A stretch of 64,000 nucleotides of DNA from Variovorax sp. OV329 (GTDB lineage Bacteria; Pseudomonadota; Gammaproteobacteria; Burkholderiales; Burkholderiaceae_C), in assembly GCF_900114785.1 (NCBI RefSeq), contig NZ_FOUG01000018.1, forward strand, positions 62,001 to 126,000, read 5' to 3'. The notes under the pieces were generated by a model. It saw only the letters and a program-made list of their open reading frames with translations. It was not told where the DNA came from and searched no databases. Position numbers and translations under genes: made by a program. Shown one piece after another: positions 33,439 to 44,885 of the stretch. The stretch's first letter is position 1. Each line of letters opens with the position of its first letter.

Positions 33439-33741
33439 TCAGCCGGGCAGCTTTGCCGCGAGCACGTCGACTTTCTGGATGGACGGCGGCTCGGAGAACA
33501 GCTCGGCGGCCTGCGCCATCAAGGCCGCCGCAACCTTGCCGGACAGATGCGCTTGCCGGCCCGCTTCGTCCGGAAAGGCATCGAAGATTCCGAAAGTCGA
33601 GGGCCCGAGGCGAATGCCGAACCAGGCGGTGGTGGCAGGCTCTTCCATGACGAGAGGAAGACCACCCGTCAGGAAGCTCTCGACCTCCTTTTCTTTCCCG
33701 GGCTTCGCTTCCAGGCGAACGAACAACGCGACTTTGACCAT
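33439..33741 (-). CDS. Antibiotic-biosynthesis-monooxygenase (ABM/YgiN-like) domain protein
   Basis: This 100-residue single-domain ferredoxin-fold protein reads MVKVALFVRLEAKPGKEKE, with later AWFGIRLGPSTFGIFDAF and HLSGKVAAALMAQ. Such dimers are cofactor-free quinol monooxygenases or stress-linked proteins. The start at 33741 has AAAGGAAACATGCC upstream. It is the last gene of the minus-strand stress operon, 110 bp after the glucosidase-like gene, so it could also have its own promoter. Confidence 0.85.
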   Translation of the reverse strand: MVKVALFVRLEAKPGKEKEVESFLTGGLPLVMEEPATTAWFGIRLGPSTFGIFDAFPDEAGRQAHLSGKVAAALMAQAAELFSEPPSIQKVDVLAAKLPG

Positions 33742-33851
33742 GGCATGTTTCCTTTCGTTGATGGACACGCGACCGTTGCGGGTCGCATCGGACACAACAG
33801 TCCGCGCCGGGCGAATGCCCTCGCCGCGAACTGTCCTGGGTGCGGACCAAC

Positions 33852-36026
33852 TCAAGTGCGAAGGTCGATGCGCACCTGGGCAACTCCCTGACAGGCTTCC
33901 GCGTATGCGAGCACCCGATCTCCCACGCGGCGGAAGCGAAGGTCCAGGCGCCCCTGCTTGAAGGCGATGGACTGGATCGCCAGCGACTCCATGCCCGCGG
34001 GCAGCAAGGGGCGGTCGACCACCACGGCATCGGCATGTGCATCGATGTGCAGGCCCAGGCATTCCTTCAGCAGCAGGAAGACCGCGCCGGCGGCCCATGC
34101 CTGCGGCAGGCAAGCCACCGGATACGCGACTGGCGCCTCGCCCGCGGCGCGCTCGAAGCCGCAGAAGAGTTCCGGCAGGCGCATGCCGAACTCGGAGGCC
34201 GCCTCGAACAGCTGTTCCAGCAGCCTGAGCACGCCCTCGCGCTCGCCATAGCGGGCGATGCCGGCCGCGCACAGCGCCACGTCGTGCGGCCAGATCGAGC
34301 CGTTGTGATAGGACATGGGATTGAAGCGGGCCGTGCCCTCGGGCAGCGTGCGGATGCCCCAGCCCGAATCGAAGGAGGCGGAAAGCAGTTGCTGCGCCAC
34401 TGCGCGCCCGCGCTCGGGCCGGGGGAGGCCGGTGTAGAGCAGGTGGCCGGCATTGGACGAACGCACGCGGCAGGGGCGCCCTTCGCCGTCGAGCGCCAGC
34501 GCGTAGAACTGCAGGTCTTCCAGCCAGAAGGATTCCTCCACACGCTGCGCAAAGCGCCTGGATGCCGCCTCCCAGTGCGCCGCCTGGGCCGCGTCGCCGC
34601 GCCTGCGCGCAAGGCGTGCCATGCCGCGCAGGGCGGCATGCGCGTAACCCTGCACTTCGATGAGCGCGATGGGTCCTTGCGGAGAACTGCCATCGGCATG
34701 GAACACCGAATCGTGGCTGTCCTTCCAGCCCTGGTTGGCCAGGCCGGAGGCCTGCGCGCGGGCGTAGCTCAGCAGGCCGTCGTGGCGCGCGGCGTTCGCC
34801 TCGATCCACGCGGCCGCGGCGACCAGCTGCGACCAGATGCCGTCGATGAAGACGTGGTCGGCCGTGCGCTCCTCATACGCACCCGCCAGCATCAGGAAGA
34901 GGGGCGTGGTGTCCACGCCGCCGTAGTAGCGACCGAAGGGCAACTCGTTCACGGCTGCCATCTCGCCCTTGCGGGTCTCGTGCATGATCTTGCCGGGCTC
35001 CGCATCGCGAAAGGCGGAGATCTCGACCGCCTGGTGCACCGCCAGGAACTTCAGCACTCCGCGCGCGAGCGAAGGATCGACCCAGAGCCTCTGCATCGCC
35101 GTGATCACCGCGTCGCGGCCGAAGGGCGTGGAGAACCAGGGGATGCCGGCATAGGGATAGGGCCCGGTCGGCAGCTCGGTGGTGAGCAAGGCGAGATCCG
35201 ATTCCGATCGGTCCACCCAGGCCTGGAAGAGCCGCCCCGGCACCCGCACGCGCGCGCCCCGGCGGCGGCGTGCGCGCAGCGACCAGCGCGCGCGCGCGGC
35301 CCCGGCGCGCCAGCGCTCGCGCGAGGGCTGGGCGGGCGCGCCACCCACCTCCACGTACAGCGATGCATGCTCGCGCCCGGGCAGCTGCACCTCGAACTCC
35401 GCGAAGCTGGACGTCAGCCGCCGCGGTTCCTGCGAAAAGCTCAGCGTCGCCTGGCGCTGCACGCGGTCCAGCCCCTCGTAGCGAAGCGCGACGCAGCGCG
35501 TGCCGATCTGGCCCACCTCCATGTTCCCGCGCCGGGTGCGCGTCTGCCCGCGCACCTCGAACATGTCGCGGAAGTCGGCGTCGAAGAGCAGCTGCAGCGG
35601 CAGGTGAAGGCCAATGTCGCTGAAGTTGGTCAGGCGCAGCCGCTCGTACATGCGGCCGTCCCAGAGGAACCTGCGCCGCTCGATGTGGATCACGCCCTCG
35701 GGGGCGGAGATCTCGCCCAGGGGTGGCAGCGGGCGGTTGGTCAGGTTGGCGGTGAAGAACGCGTTGTCCTGCGTGACGGCGCTGGACAGCAGCGCCGGAT
35801 GCGTGCCGTTGACCAGGAGCCGGAAGGCGGACAGCAGCCGGGTGTCGTTCTGGAACAGGCCGTCGCCTTCGCCAGTCACGTCGCCCACCGCATCGGCGAC
35901 GACGAAGGTGTCGCCTTCCTTCAGCACGTAGAGCCGCTGGCCCGAGCGCGCCGGCGGGGCCGGCCAGACATCGTGCGGCCCGCCCTCGACCACCACGGAC
36001 TGGCCTGCTTGCTCCTCGTGATTCAT
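33852..36026 (-). CDS. Amylo-alpha-1,6-glucosidase/glycogen-debranching-like protein
   Basis: This 724-residue protein has an N-terminal GDE_N_bis-type beta domain (about 25-290: VADAVGDVTGEGDGLFQNDTRLLS) and a C-terminal (alpha/alpha)6 barrel related to GH15/GH63 (about 310-720). The barrel shows YAGIPWFSTPFGRDAVITAM, GWKDSHDSVFH and MSYHNGSIWPHD with acidic residues suited to catalysis. The ATG at 36026 overlaps the stop of the glycosyltransferase gene (ATGA), so the two are co-translated. A role in remodelling an alpha-glucan or glucoside made by the partner is likely but unproven. Residues ~240-285 are unusually Arg/Ala-rich, an insertion-like stretch. Confidence 0.85.
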   Translation of the reverse strand: MNHEEQAGQSVVVEGGPHDVWPAPPARSGQRLYVLKEGDTFVVADAVGDVTGEGDGLFQNDTRLLSAFRLLVNGTHPALLSSAVTQDNAFFTANLTNRPLPPLGEISAPEGVIHIERRRFLWDGRMYERLRLTNFSDIGLHLPLQLLFDADFRDMFEVRGQTRTRRGNMEVGQIGTRCVALRYEGLDRVQRQATLSFSQEPRRLTSSFAEFEVQLPGREHASLYVEVGGAPAQPSRERWRAGAARARWSLRARRRRGARVRVPGRLFQAWVDRSESDLALLTTELPTGPYPYAGIPWFSTPFGRDAVITAMQRLWVDPSLARGVLKFLAVHQAVEISAFRDAEPGKIMHETRKGEMAAVNELPFGRYYGGVDTTPLFLMLAGAYEERTADHVFIDGIWSQLVAAAAWIEANAARHDGLLSYARAQASGLANQGWKDSHDSVFHADGSSPQGPIALIEVQGYAHAALRGMARLARRRGDAAQAAHWEAASRRFAQRVEESFWLEDLQFYALALDGEGRPCRVRSSNAGHLLYTGLPRPERGRAVAQQLLSASFDSGWGIRTLPEGTARFNPMSYHNGSIWPHDVALCAAGIARYGEREGVLRLLEQLFEAASEFGMRLPELFCGFERAAGEAPVAYPVACLPQAWAAGAVFLLLKECLGLHIDAHADAVVVDRPLLPAGMESLAIQSIAFKQGRLDLRFRRVGDRVLAYAEACQGVAQVRIDLRT

Positions 36027-37087
36027 GCGACCTCGCTTTCCAGCAGTGCCTCGCTTCCGTCGGCGCAGAGTTGCTCGTACACCCGAACATAGCGGGTGGC
36101 CATCGCATCGGCGGTGTAGTGGTCTTCGAAGCGGGCGCGGATCTGTTCCCGGGAGAGCTGGCGCACGGCATCCACCGCCGCCACCGCATCGGGTACGTTG
36201 TCGACGATCCAGCCGGTACGCCCGTGCTCGATCACCTCGGGCACCGAGCCGCAGCTCCATGCAATCACCGGCGTGCCGCAGGCCAGGGCCTCGATCATGA
36301 CCAGCCCGAAGGGCTCGGGCCAGTCGATGGGAAACAGCAGTGCACGCGCATGCCCCAGGAACTCCCCTTTCCGGTCGTCGCCGATCTCGCCGATGAAGTC
36401 CACGAGCGGATGGTCCAGCAGCGGCCGGATGCACTGTTCGAAGTATTCGCGGTCGACGTTGTCCACCTTGGCCGCCAGCCGGATGGGCACGCCCGATGCC
36501 TTGGCGATCTCGATGGCGCGGTCCGGCCGCTTCTCCGGCGAGATGCGTCCGAGGAAGGCCAGGTAGTCGCCTTCCCCTCGCGCGTTGAAGCGATAGCCCA
36601 GCGGGCTGATGCCGTGGTGCACCGTGCGATGCCAGTTTGCGGCGGGCAGGTAGGTGCGCTGGTGGTCCGAGATCGACGCCAGCGGAAACTGCGGCCATCG
36701 CGCATACACCGGCCGCAGGTCCGCGACGTCCAGGCGGCCGTGCAGGGTGGTGAGGGTTCGCGACGCCATGGCCTCGAAGATCGGGAAGTGCAGCATGTCG
36801 GTGTGGAAATGCATCACGTCGAATTCGTCGCTGTGCATTCGCACCTCGTGCAGCAGGGCCAGGTGACTTGCCAGTTCCGAGCTGAGCACGTTGGGGTCCA
36901 GGCGCAGCGGCCGACTGCGCGTGGCGACCAGGCGCGCGGCTGTCTTCGAACCGCCCGCTGCAAACAGTGTGACTTCGTGCCCCTGTTCCACCAGCGCTTC
37001 GGTCAGATGGGAAACGACCCGCTCTGTGCCGCCGTAGAGTCGCGGCGGCACGGCTTCCCACAACGGTGCGATCTGGGCGATTTTCAT
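36023..37087 (-). CDS. GT4-family glycosyltransferase
   Basis: This 354-residue GT-B protein starts MKIAQIAPLWEAVPPRLYGG with the glycine loop GGTERVV. The C-terminal Rossmann domain holds YLAFLGRISPEKRPDRAIEIA and the E-x7-E nucleotide-sugar motif region FGLVMIEALACGTPVIAW. It is followed with a 4-bp overlap by the glucosidase-like gene and is 160 bp after clpK on the same strand. The pair may make or recycle a glucan or compatible solute during stress; donor and acceptor are unknown. Confidence 0.88.
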   Translation of the reverse strand: MKIAQIAPLWEAVPPRLYGGTERVVSHLTEALVEQGHEVTLFAAGGSKTAARLVATRSRPLRLDPNVLSSELASHLALLHEVRMHSDEFDVMHFHTDMLHFPIFEAMASRTLTTLHGRLDVADLRPVYARWPQFPLASISDHQRTYLPAANWHRTVHHGISPLGYRFNARGEGDYLAFLGRISPEKRPDRAIEIAKASGVPIRLAAKVDNVDREYFEQCIRPLLDHPLVDFIGEIGDDRKGEFLGHARALLFPIDWPEPFGLVMIEALACGTPVIAWSCGSVPEVIEHGRTGWIVDNVPDAVAAVDAVRQLSREQIRARFEDHYTADAMATRYVRVYEQLCADGSEALLESEVA

Positions 37088-37247
37088 GGTGGTGGATCCA
37101 GGTGCGGACTCTCAAAGACCGAGGGTCGCAGCCAGGCCGGACGGCGTCGATAGTCGGGCGACGAAGGCCGTTGTGGGCCATCGGCGCGCCCGACTGTCGG
37201 CAGGGCGCGAAATGGAACACGCCGTTCGGGCCGTCGTCGCGCGGCGC

Positions 37248-40073
<2,826 letters not shown>

Positions 40074-40086
40074 GGCTGTTCCTTCT

Positions 40087-40536
40087 TCAGGCGGTGTATT
40101 CGAACTTCGGCAGGGCCTTCAGCTCGTCCTTGCTCGCCTTGGGCAGCACGGCCTTCGGCGCGATGTGCGCGAACTCGCGCACCGGAATCGCAACCAGGTG
40201 CTTGCCGACGCCGAGAAAACCGCCGACGTTCACGATGGCGGTCGAAAGCTTGCCGTCGGTCGAGATCACGAGATCGTCGACCTTGCCCACTTTTTCGCCC
40301 TTGTCGTTGTAGACATCCTGGTGAAGCAACCTCGAGGCGCGGTAGCCGGTGGCCACCAGCTGCGTTTCGGCAACCGTCACTCCGATCGTGGCTTTCCCGG
40401 CCACCGGTGGCGGGGCTGCCTTGCTGGCCGCTTCATTCGGCGCGGGCTCAGGGGCCGCCTGGCCGCCGGCGATTTGCGTCAGGCCGAGGCCGAGCATTGC
40501 ACAAGCGATGCTGGTGCGAAGAAGTTTCCTGTCCAT
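40087..40536 (-). CDS. Exported PRC-barrel domain protein
   Basis: This is a 149-residue protein with a Sec signal peptide (residues 1-~27, TSIACAMLGLGLTQIAGGQA), a Pro/Ala-rich linker, and a PRC-barrel at ~65-135. The barrel segments are YRASRLLHQDVYNDKGEKVGK and VDDLVISTDGKL. PRC-barrels are small beta folds that often mediate protein or RNA contacts. It lies 13 bp before clpK and 30 bp after hsp20 in a tight operon, suggesting an envelope stress function. The precise role is unknown. Confidence 0.85.
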   Translation of the reverse strand: MDRKLLRTSIACAMLGLGLTQIAGGQAAPEPAPNEAASKAAPPPVAGKATIGVTVAETQLVATGYRASRLLHQDVYNDKGEKVGKVDDLVISTDGKLSTAIVNVGGFLGVGKHLVAIPVREFAHIAPKAVLPKASKDELKALPKFEYTA

Positions 40537-40566
40537 GATGTTTTACTCCGTAGGGGTTGTAGAGAG

Positions 40567-41128
40567 TCACTCGATCTCGAGCTTGCGCGAAGCCTGGGTG
40601 TCGCCGGCCTTCTTTGGCAGGCGCAGCGTCAGCACGCCCTGGTCGAAGCGTGCCTCGGCATGCTCCAGGTCCACGCCGTCGGGCAAGGGCAGCACGCGCT
40701 GGAAACTGCCGAAGGCGCGCTCCAGCCGATAGCAGCCGTTTTCTTCCTCCTTGGCATCGACCCGCTTCTCGCCGCGCAGGACCAGGAAGCCGTCTTCGAC
40801 GGCGACTTCCAGGTCCTTCTTCTCCATGCCGGGCAGCTCCGCGGTGAGGCGCAGGGCGTTGCCGTCGTCGACGACGTCGACCTTGGGCTGGAACATGGTC
40901 GGACTGAAATCCCCGAACCAGCGTCCCGCGCCGCCGAAGGGGCCGCGCAGGAAGCCTGGCAGCATGCTGAAGGGGTCCAGGGCCTGGAGCAGTTGCACCG
41001 GCTCGCGCCACTCGGCGGGCGTACGCGCCGGGGGCGAGGCTTCGGCGGCCGCCCCGCTCGATGCCGGCCGCGCCTCGGTGCTGCCGCGGGAGAACTTGAA
41101 GGGATTCCATTTCTGCAGATCGCCGCAT
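40567..41128 (-). CDS. hsp20: Third Hsp20 small heat-shock protein, start disrupted by a possible frameshift
   Basis: The alpha-crystallin domain is complete: PTMFQPKVDVVDDGNALRLT, LPGMEKKDLEVAVEDGFLVL, YRLERAFGSFQRVLPLPDGV, and the final strand GVLTLRLPKK. The N-terminal arm begins GDLQKWNPFKFSRG, typical of proteobacterial sHSPs, but no ATG, GTG or TTG stands in frame just before it. An ATG at 41128 is one base out of frame. Removing one G from the GCGGCG at ~41121-41126 would give ATG-CGC-GAT-CTG and restore a normal start. Either a sequencing/assembly error, a true frameshift, or a non-standard start explains this. It lies between the BON and PRC-barrel genes in the clpK operon. Confidence 0.75.
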
Positions 41129-41218
41129 GAGTGGGTGAGGTGAATCGAGGCTAGACCGCCGGCGATGGCCCGTCTTGCGCGATCCTGCCGTTCGTGGCGC
41201 AAAGGTGCGCAGCCGGGA

Positions 41219-41890
41219 TCAGAGCCCGATTGTGATGCGGTTCTCGACCGCGCTGACGCCGGGCGCCTTCCAGGCCGCGCGCTCTGCCTCCTCGCGCTCG
41301 GCCCAGGCACGCACGGTGCCCCTGAGCGTCACCTTGCCGCCTTCCACCTCGACGGTGATCCGCGCGGCGTCGGTCTGCGCGCTGCGTACCAGCGCTTCCT
41401 CGACCTTCTTCTTGATGTCCGAAGGTTCTGCCCTGGGCTTCACCTCGATCAGGTTGCTCACGCCCTTCACGCCGGAGAGGTTGCGCACGACGCGCGCCGC
41501 CTCCTGCTTCTTGTACTGCCAGTCCACCGTGCCCTTGAGGGTGACCCATCCCTTCGAGACGGTGACGTCGATCTTTTCCCGCTCCAGCAGAATGTTCCAT
41601 TGAAGGGCGCGCACTGCGGAGGCGGCGATGTCCGAGTCGGTGCGCTCTGCGCTGGTCGCCAGCCGGACCTCGATGTCGTTGGCCACTGCCGTCACTCCGC
41701 GCACCCGATGCGCGGCCTCTTCGGCCGCCCAGCGCGTGGTGAAGGAGTCGACGTAGCCGGTCAGCGTGACGACGCCGTCTTTCACGGCCACGCCGATCTC
41801 ATTGGATTGCACGCGTGGTTCCCATTTGAGTTCGGCCAGCACCTCGTTCTGGATGTCGACGTCGGTGCGGGCAGCGGTAGCAACTGTCAT
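41219..41890 (-). CDS. Triple BON-domain protein (OsmY-like, cytoplasmic form)
   Basis: This 223-residue protein starts at 41890 (AAAGGATCCACC upstream). It has three BON repeats at about 10-75, 85-150 and 155-222, each with a V-x-V-x-x-G-x-V-T-L-x-G core: KDGVVTLTGYVDS, SKGWVTLKGTVDW, EGGKVTLRGTVRA. No signal peptide is present, unlike OsmY. BON proteins are induced by osmotic and heat stress and bind membranes or proteins. It is the first gene of the minus-strand stress operon. The divergent htpX start is 330 bp away. Confidence 0.88.
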   Translation of the reverse strand: MTVATAARTDVDIQNEVLAELKWEPRVQSNEIGVAVKDGVVTLTGYVDSFTTRWAAEEAAHRVRGVTAVANDIEVRLATSAERTDSDIAASAVRALQWNILLEREKIDVTVSKGWVTLKGTVDWQYKKQEAARVVRNLSGVKGVSNLIEVKPRAEPSDIKKKVEEALVRSAQTDAARITVEVEGGKVTLRGTVRAWAEREEAERAAWKAPGVSAVENRITIGL

Positions 41891-42220
41891 GGTGGATCCT
41901 TTATCTGTTCGTCCAGCGCCCGCAGGTGAAGCGAATTCCATCCGACAACCACACGCGGGCGCAAATGGCGCGGAAGTCGGTTGCCTGAAGACTAGGTCGG
42001 CAGACCGGCCCTGTCTTGCACAGACCTGCGCAGCCATGTCGCGGGACTGCGCGCAACACCCACCCGGTGACCCGCCATGCGTGCTTGACTCGCGACGCCC
42101 GGTGCGCGAAGTGCGAGGCGCTGTGCAGCGCCGGACTGCGGCACCATGCGCAGGAATCCGGAAGACGGCTGCGGCCACGGCGTCTACGCTGCTGTCGAAT
42201 CCGCTCAAGGAGAAGTCCGA
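41891..42220. other. Divergent promoter region between the BON operon and htpX
   Basis: These 330 bp contain no recognisable gene. Promoters for both directions must lie here. No convincing sigma32 pair was found by eye; CTTGACTC near 42085 is a possible -35-like element for htpX. Confidence 0.5.
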
Positions 42221-43126
42221 ATGAAGCGTCTGTTCCTCTTCCTCGCCACCAACCTCGCGGTGATGCTGGTGATGTCGGTCACGCTTCGGCTACTGGGCGT
42301 GGACCGCTTCCTGACTGCCAACGGACTGGACCTTGGCGCGCTGATGGTCTTCTCGCTGGTGATCGGCTTCGGCGGTTCGTTCATCTCGCTGCTGATGTCC
42401 AAGCAAATAGCGAAATGGTCGACCGGCGCGCGGGTCATCGAGCATCCGCGGAGTGCCGACGAGGCCTGGCTGCGCGACACCGTGCACGCGCTGGCGCGGC
42501 GCGCGGGCATCGGTGAACCGGAGGTCGCGGTCTACCCGGGTGCACCCAACGCCTTTGCGACCGGCGCCTTTCGCGACGCATCGCTGGTGGCCGTGTCGAC
42601 CGGCCTGATGCAAAGCATGGACCGCACGGAGCTCGAAGCGGTGCTCGGCCACGAGGTGTCTCACGTGGCCAACGGCGACATGGTGACCATGACCCTGATC
42701 CAGGGTGTGGTCAACACCTTCGTGGTGTTCTTCGCGCGCGTGGTGGGCTACCTGGTCGACAGCCTGGTGCTGCGTCGCGAGGACGATCAGGACGCCGGCG
42801 GCGGCATGGGCTACTACGCGACCGTGTTCGCCTGCGAGATCGTGTTCGGCATCGGCGCGTCGCTGATCGTGGCGTGGTTCTCGCGCTGGCGAGAGTTCCG
42901 CGCCGATGCAGGGTCGGCCAGTCTTTTGAAATCGCCGGAACCCATGATCCGTGCGCTGGGCCGCCTGGGCAGCATCCAGTCCGCTGGACTGCCGCAGTCG
43001 CTGCGGACCCTGGGCATCAACAGCCCGCCGTCGTGGACGCACCTGTTCGCGAGCCATCCGCCGCTGGCGCAGCGCATCGCGGCGCTGCAGGCGGGGCAAA
43101 GAAGCCCCATGCCGTGGGCCCACTGA
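42221..43126 (+). CDS. htpX: Membrane zinc metalloprotease HtpX
   Basis: This 301-residue M48 protease starts at 42221 (AAGGAGAAGTCCGA upstream). There are two N-terminal membrane helices (residues ~3-22 and ~38-58), the zinc motif HEVSHVANGD (144-153), two further helices, and the third-ligand region EFRADAGSA. HtpX removes misfolded membrane proteins and works alongside FtsH. The enzyme is normal in length. It heads a plus-strand trio with a flavoprotein and thioredoxin, and M48-type and other proteases are regular parts of heat-resistance islands. Confidence 0.93.
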   Translation: MKRLFLFLATNLAVMLVMSVTLRLLGVDRFLTANGLDLGALMVFSLVIGFGGSFISLLMSKQIAKWSTGARVIEHPRSADEAWLRDTVHALARRAGIGEPEVAVYPGAPNAFATGAFRDASLVAVSTGLMQSMDRTELEAVLGHEVSHVANGDMVTMTLIQGVVNTFVVFFARVVGYLVDSLVLRREDDQDAGGGMGYYATVFACEIVFGIGASLIVAWFSRWREFRADAGSASLLKSPEPMIRALGRLGSIQSAGLPQSLRTLGINSPPSWTHLFASHPPLAQRIAALQAGQRSPMPWAH

Positions 43127-43136
43127 GGCGTAGGCC

Positions 43137-44423
43137 GTGGCCTCGACCGATCTCAGGGAGCCGCCGTCGCCGGCGGGCCCGGCGCTGGTGAAGATCTACG
43201 GACGGCTGGGCAATCCCGCCGCCTGGGCGATCCGCGACTTCCTGCACCGCAGCGACGTGCCTTTCGAGTGGGTCCCCCTGCCCAGCGACGACAGCGCGCG
43301 CAGCAAGGCGCAGGTCGACCACCTGCACGATGCGCGCCTGCCGGTCTGCCTGTTCCCGGACGGCACGCGCATGGAATGCCCGACGATCCGGCAGATCACG
43401 GAGAAGCTCGGCTGGTTCAGCAATCCATCGCGCTCGGAATACGACCTGGCCATCTACGGTGCCGGTCCGGCCGGCCTGAGCGCTGCGGTGTACGCCGGGG
43501 CCGACGGACTGTCGACGGTCCTGGTCGAGCGCCTGACCGTCGGCGGCCAGGCCGGCAGCAGCTCGAAGATCGAGAACTACCTGGGATTTCCGCAGGGCAT
43601 CAGTGGCATGGAACTGGCGGAGCGCGCCCGCGAGCAGGCCCACAAGTTCGGCGTCGAGATCCTGCTCGCGCGCGAAGGCGTGCGCGCGGAACTGCAGCCG
43701 GGACGCGGCGTCGGCGTGCTCGAGGATGGCACGCGGATCGTCGCGCGCGCCACGATCTGCGCCACCGGCGTGGCCTACCGGAGGCTCGAACTGCCCAACG
43801 AGGAGCAGCTGCTGGGCTCGGGTCTCTACTACGGCGCCGGTGCGAGCGAGGCGCCGCTGGCGCGCGGCCAGCACGTGTTCATCGTCGGCGGCGGCAACTC
43901 GGCCGGCCAGGCGGCGATGCATTTCGCGCCGCACGCGAGCCGCGTCACCATGGTGATCCGCGACGCATCGCTGAAGGGCACCCTGTCGCGCTACCTGATC
44001 GACCGCATCACCGCCAGCGACAACATCGAGGTGCTTGCGCGCACGCAGGTCAGTGCATTGCACGGCGACACCGCGCTGCGCGAGATCACGCTGCGCGACC
44101 TCGCCAGCGGCGCCGAGCGTCGCGTCCCGGCGCAATGGCTCTTCGTGTGCATTGGCGGCGAGCCGCAGACCCATTGGGCCGAATCGATCGGCATGGAGCG
44201 CGACGAGGCCGGCTATATCCTCACCGGCCCCGATCTTCTGCAGCGTGGCGGACGCCCGTCGCGGTGGCCGCTGGACCGCGACCCTTACTTCCTCGAGACC
44301 AGCTTCCCGGGGGTATTCGCGGCCGGCGACGTGCGGCACGAGGCGGTGCGCCGCGTCGCCTCGGCGGTGGGCGAAGGCGCGATGGCGGTCGCCTTCGTGC
44401 ACCGCCATCTTGACGGGGGCTGA
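43137..44423 (+). CDS. Thioredoxin-reductase-like flavoprotein with N-terminal glutaredoxin-like domain, lacking the CxxC
   Basis: This 428-residue protein starts at a GTG at 43137, 10 bp after htpX. Residues ~16-95 are a glutaredoxin-like domain (VKIYGRLGNPAAWAIRDFL). Residues ~102-428 are a TrxR-type fold with FAD motif GAGPAG (108-113), GGQAGSSSKIENYLGFP, NADPH motif GGGNSA (251-256) and FAADGV-like end FAAGDVRHEAVRRVASAVGEG. Where TrxR has CATCDG, this protein has YYGAGASEAP (231-240), so it cannot reduce thioredoxin by the usual dithiol relay. Relatives carry an extra cyclic-nucleotide-binding domain at the N-terminus, missing here. The electron acceptor is unknown. Confidence 0.85.
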   Translation: MASTDLREPPSPAGPALVKIYGRLGNPAAWAIRDFLHRSDVPFEWVPLPSDDSARSKAQVDHLHDARLPVCLFPDGTRMECPTIRQITEKLGWFSNPSRSEYDLAIYGAGPAGLSAAVYAGADGLSTVLVERLTVGGQAGSSSKIENYLGFPQGISGMELAERAREQAHKFGVEILLAREGVRAELQPGRGVGVLEDGTRIVARATICATGVAYRRLELPNEEQLLGSGLYYGAGASEAPLARGQHVFIVGGGNSAGQAAMHFAPHASRVTMVIRDASLKGTLSRYLIDRITASDNIEVLARTQVSALHGDTALREITLRDLASGAERRVPAQWLFVCIGGEPQTHWAESIGMERDEAGYILTGPDLLQRGGRPSRWPLDRDPYFLETSFPGVFAAGDVRHEAVRRVASAVGEGAMAVAFVHRHLDGG

Positions 44424-44473
44424 ACATCGCCTTCTTCGTGCAATGGGTCTATGTCGTTGAAAGAGGAGCCCAT

Positions 44474-44857
44474 ATGTCAGCAGTGATCCACGCAGGCGAG
44501 CGCGATTTCGAATCGACGCTCGCCACGCAGCAGCATCCGGTGCTGGTCGATTTTTCGGCCTCCTGGTGCGGCCCGTGCCAGGCCATGGCGCCGGCACTCG
44601 AGTCCTTCGCGCAGCGCCGTCGTCAGGAACTGGCCGTCGTCAAGGTCGACATCGACGAGGCGCCGTCCGTCGCTTCGAAGTATGCGATCCGTTCGGTGCC
44701 CACGCTGATGCTTTTCCACCAGGGCCGGAAACTGGCCATGCAGCCCGGGATGATGAGCGAGTCGCAGCTGGCCGATTTCGTGGACCAGCACCTCCCGCGC
44801 AGACCTCCCGAGGTGCGACAGGATCCTGCGCGCCCGCAGATCGACCTGGACTGGTGA
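44474..44857 (+). CDS. Thioredoxin with C-terminal extension
   Basis: This 127-residue protein starts at 44474 (AAGAGGAGCCCAT upstream). It is a canonical thioredoxin: VLVDFSASWCGPCQAMAP with Trp31-Cys-Gly-Pro-Cys35, VDIDEAPSVASKYAIRSVPTL with the cis-proline, and LFHQGRK. About 20 charged residues extend past the usual end (RRPPEVRQDPARPQIDLDW). It follows the TrxR-like gene by 50 bp. A thioredoxin gene is also a regular member of heat-resistance islands. Confidence 0.92.
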   Translation: MSAVIHAGERDFESTLATQQHPVLVDFSASWCGPCQAMAPALESFAQRRRQELAVVKVDIDEAPSVASKYAIRSVPTLMLFHQGRKLAMQPGMMSESQLADFVDQHLPRRPPEVRQDPARPQIDLDW

Positions 44858-44885
44858 CGAACTGCCGGGCCGGAGGGGTGGGGCG

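Noticed and set aside
36027..37220. An upstream extension of the glucosidase frame through the glycosyltransferase region
   Set aside because: The added residues are Arg/Pro/Gly-rich noise from the wrong frame of the glycosyltransferase gene; the ATGA overlap at 36023-36026 marks the true start.
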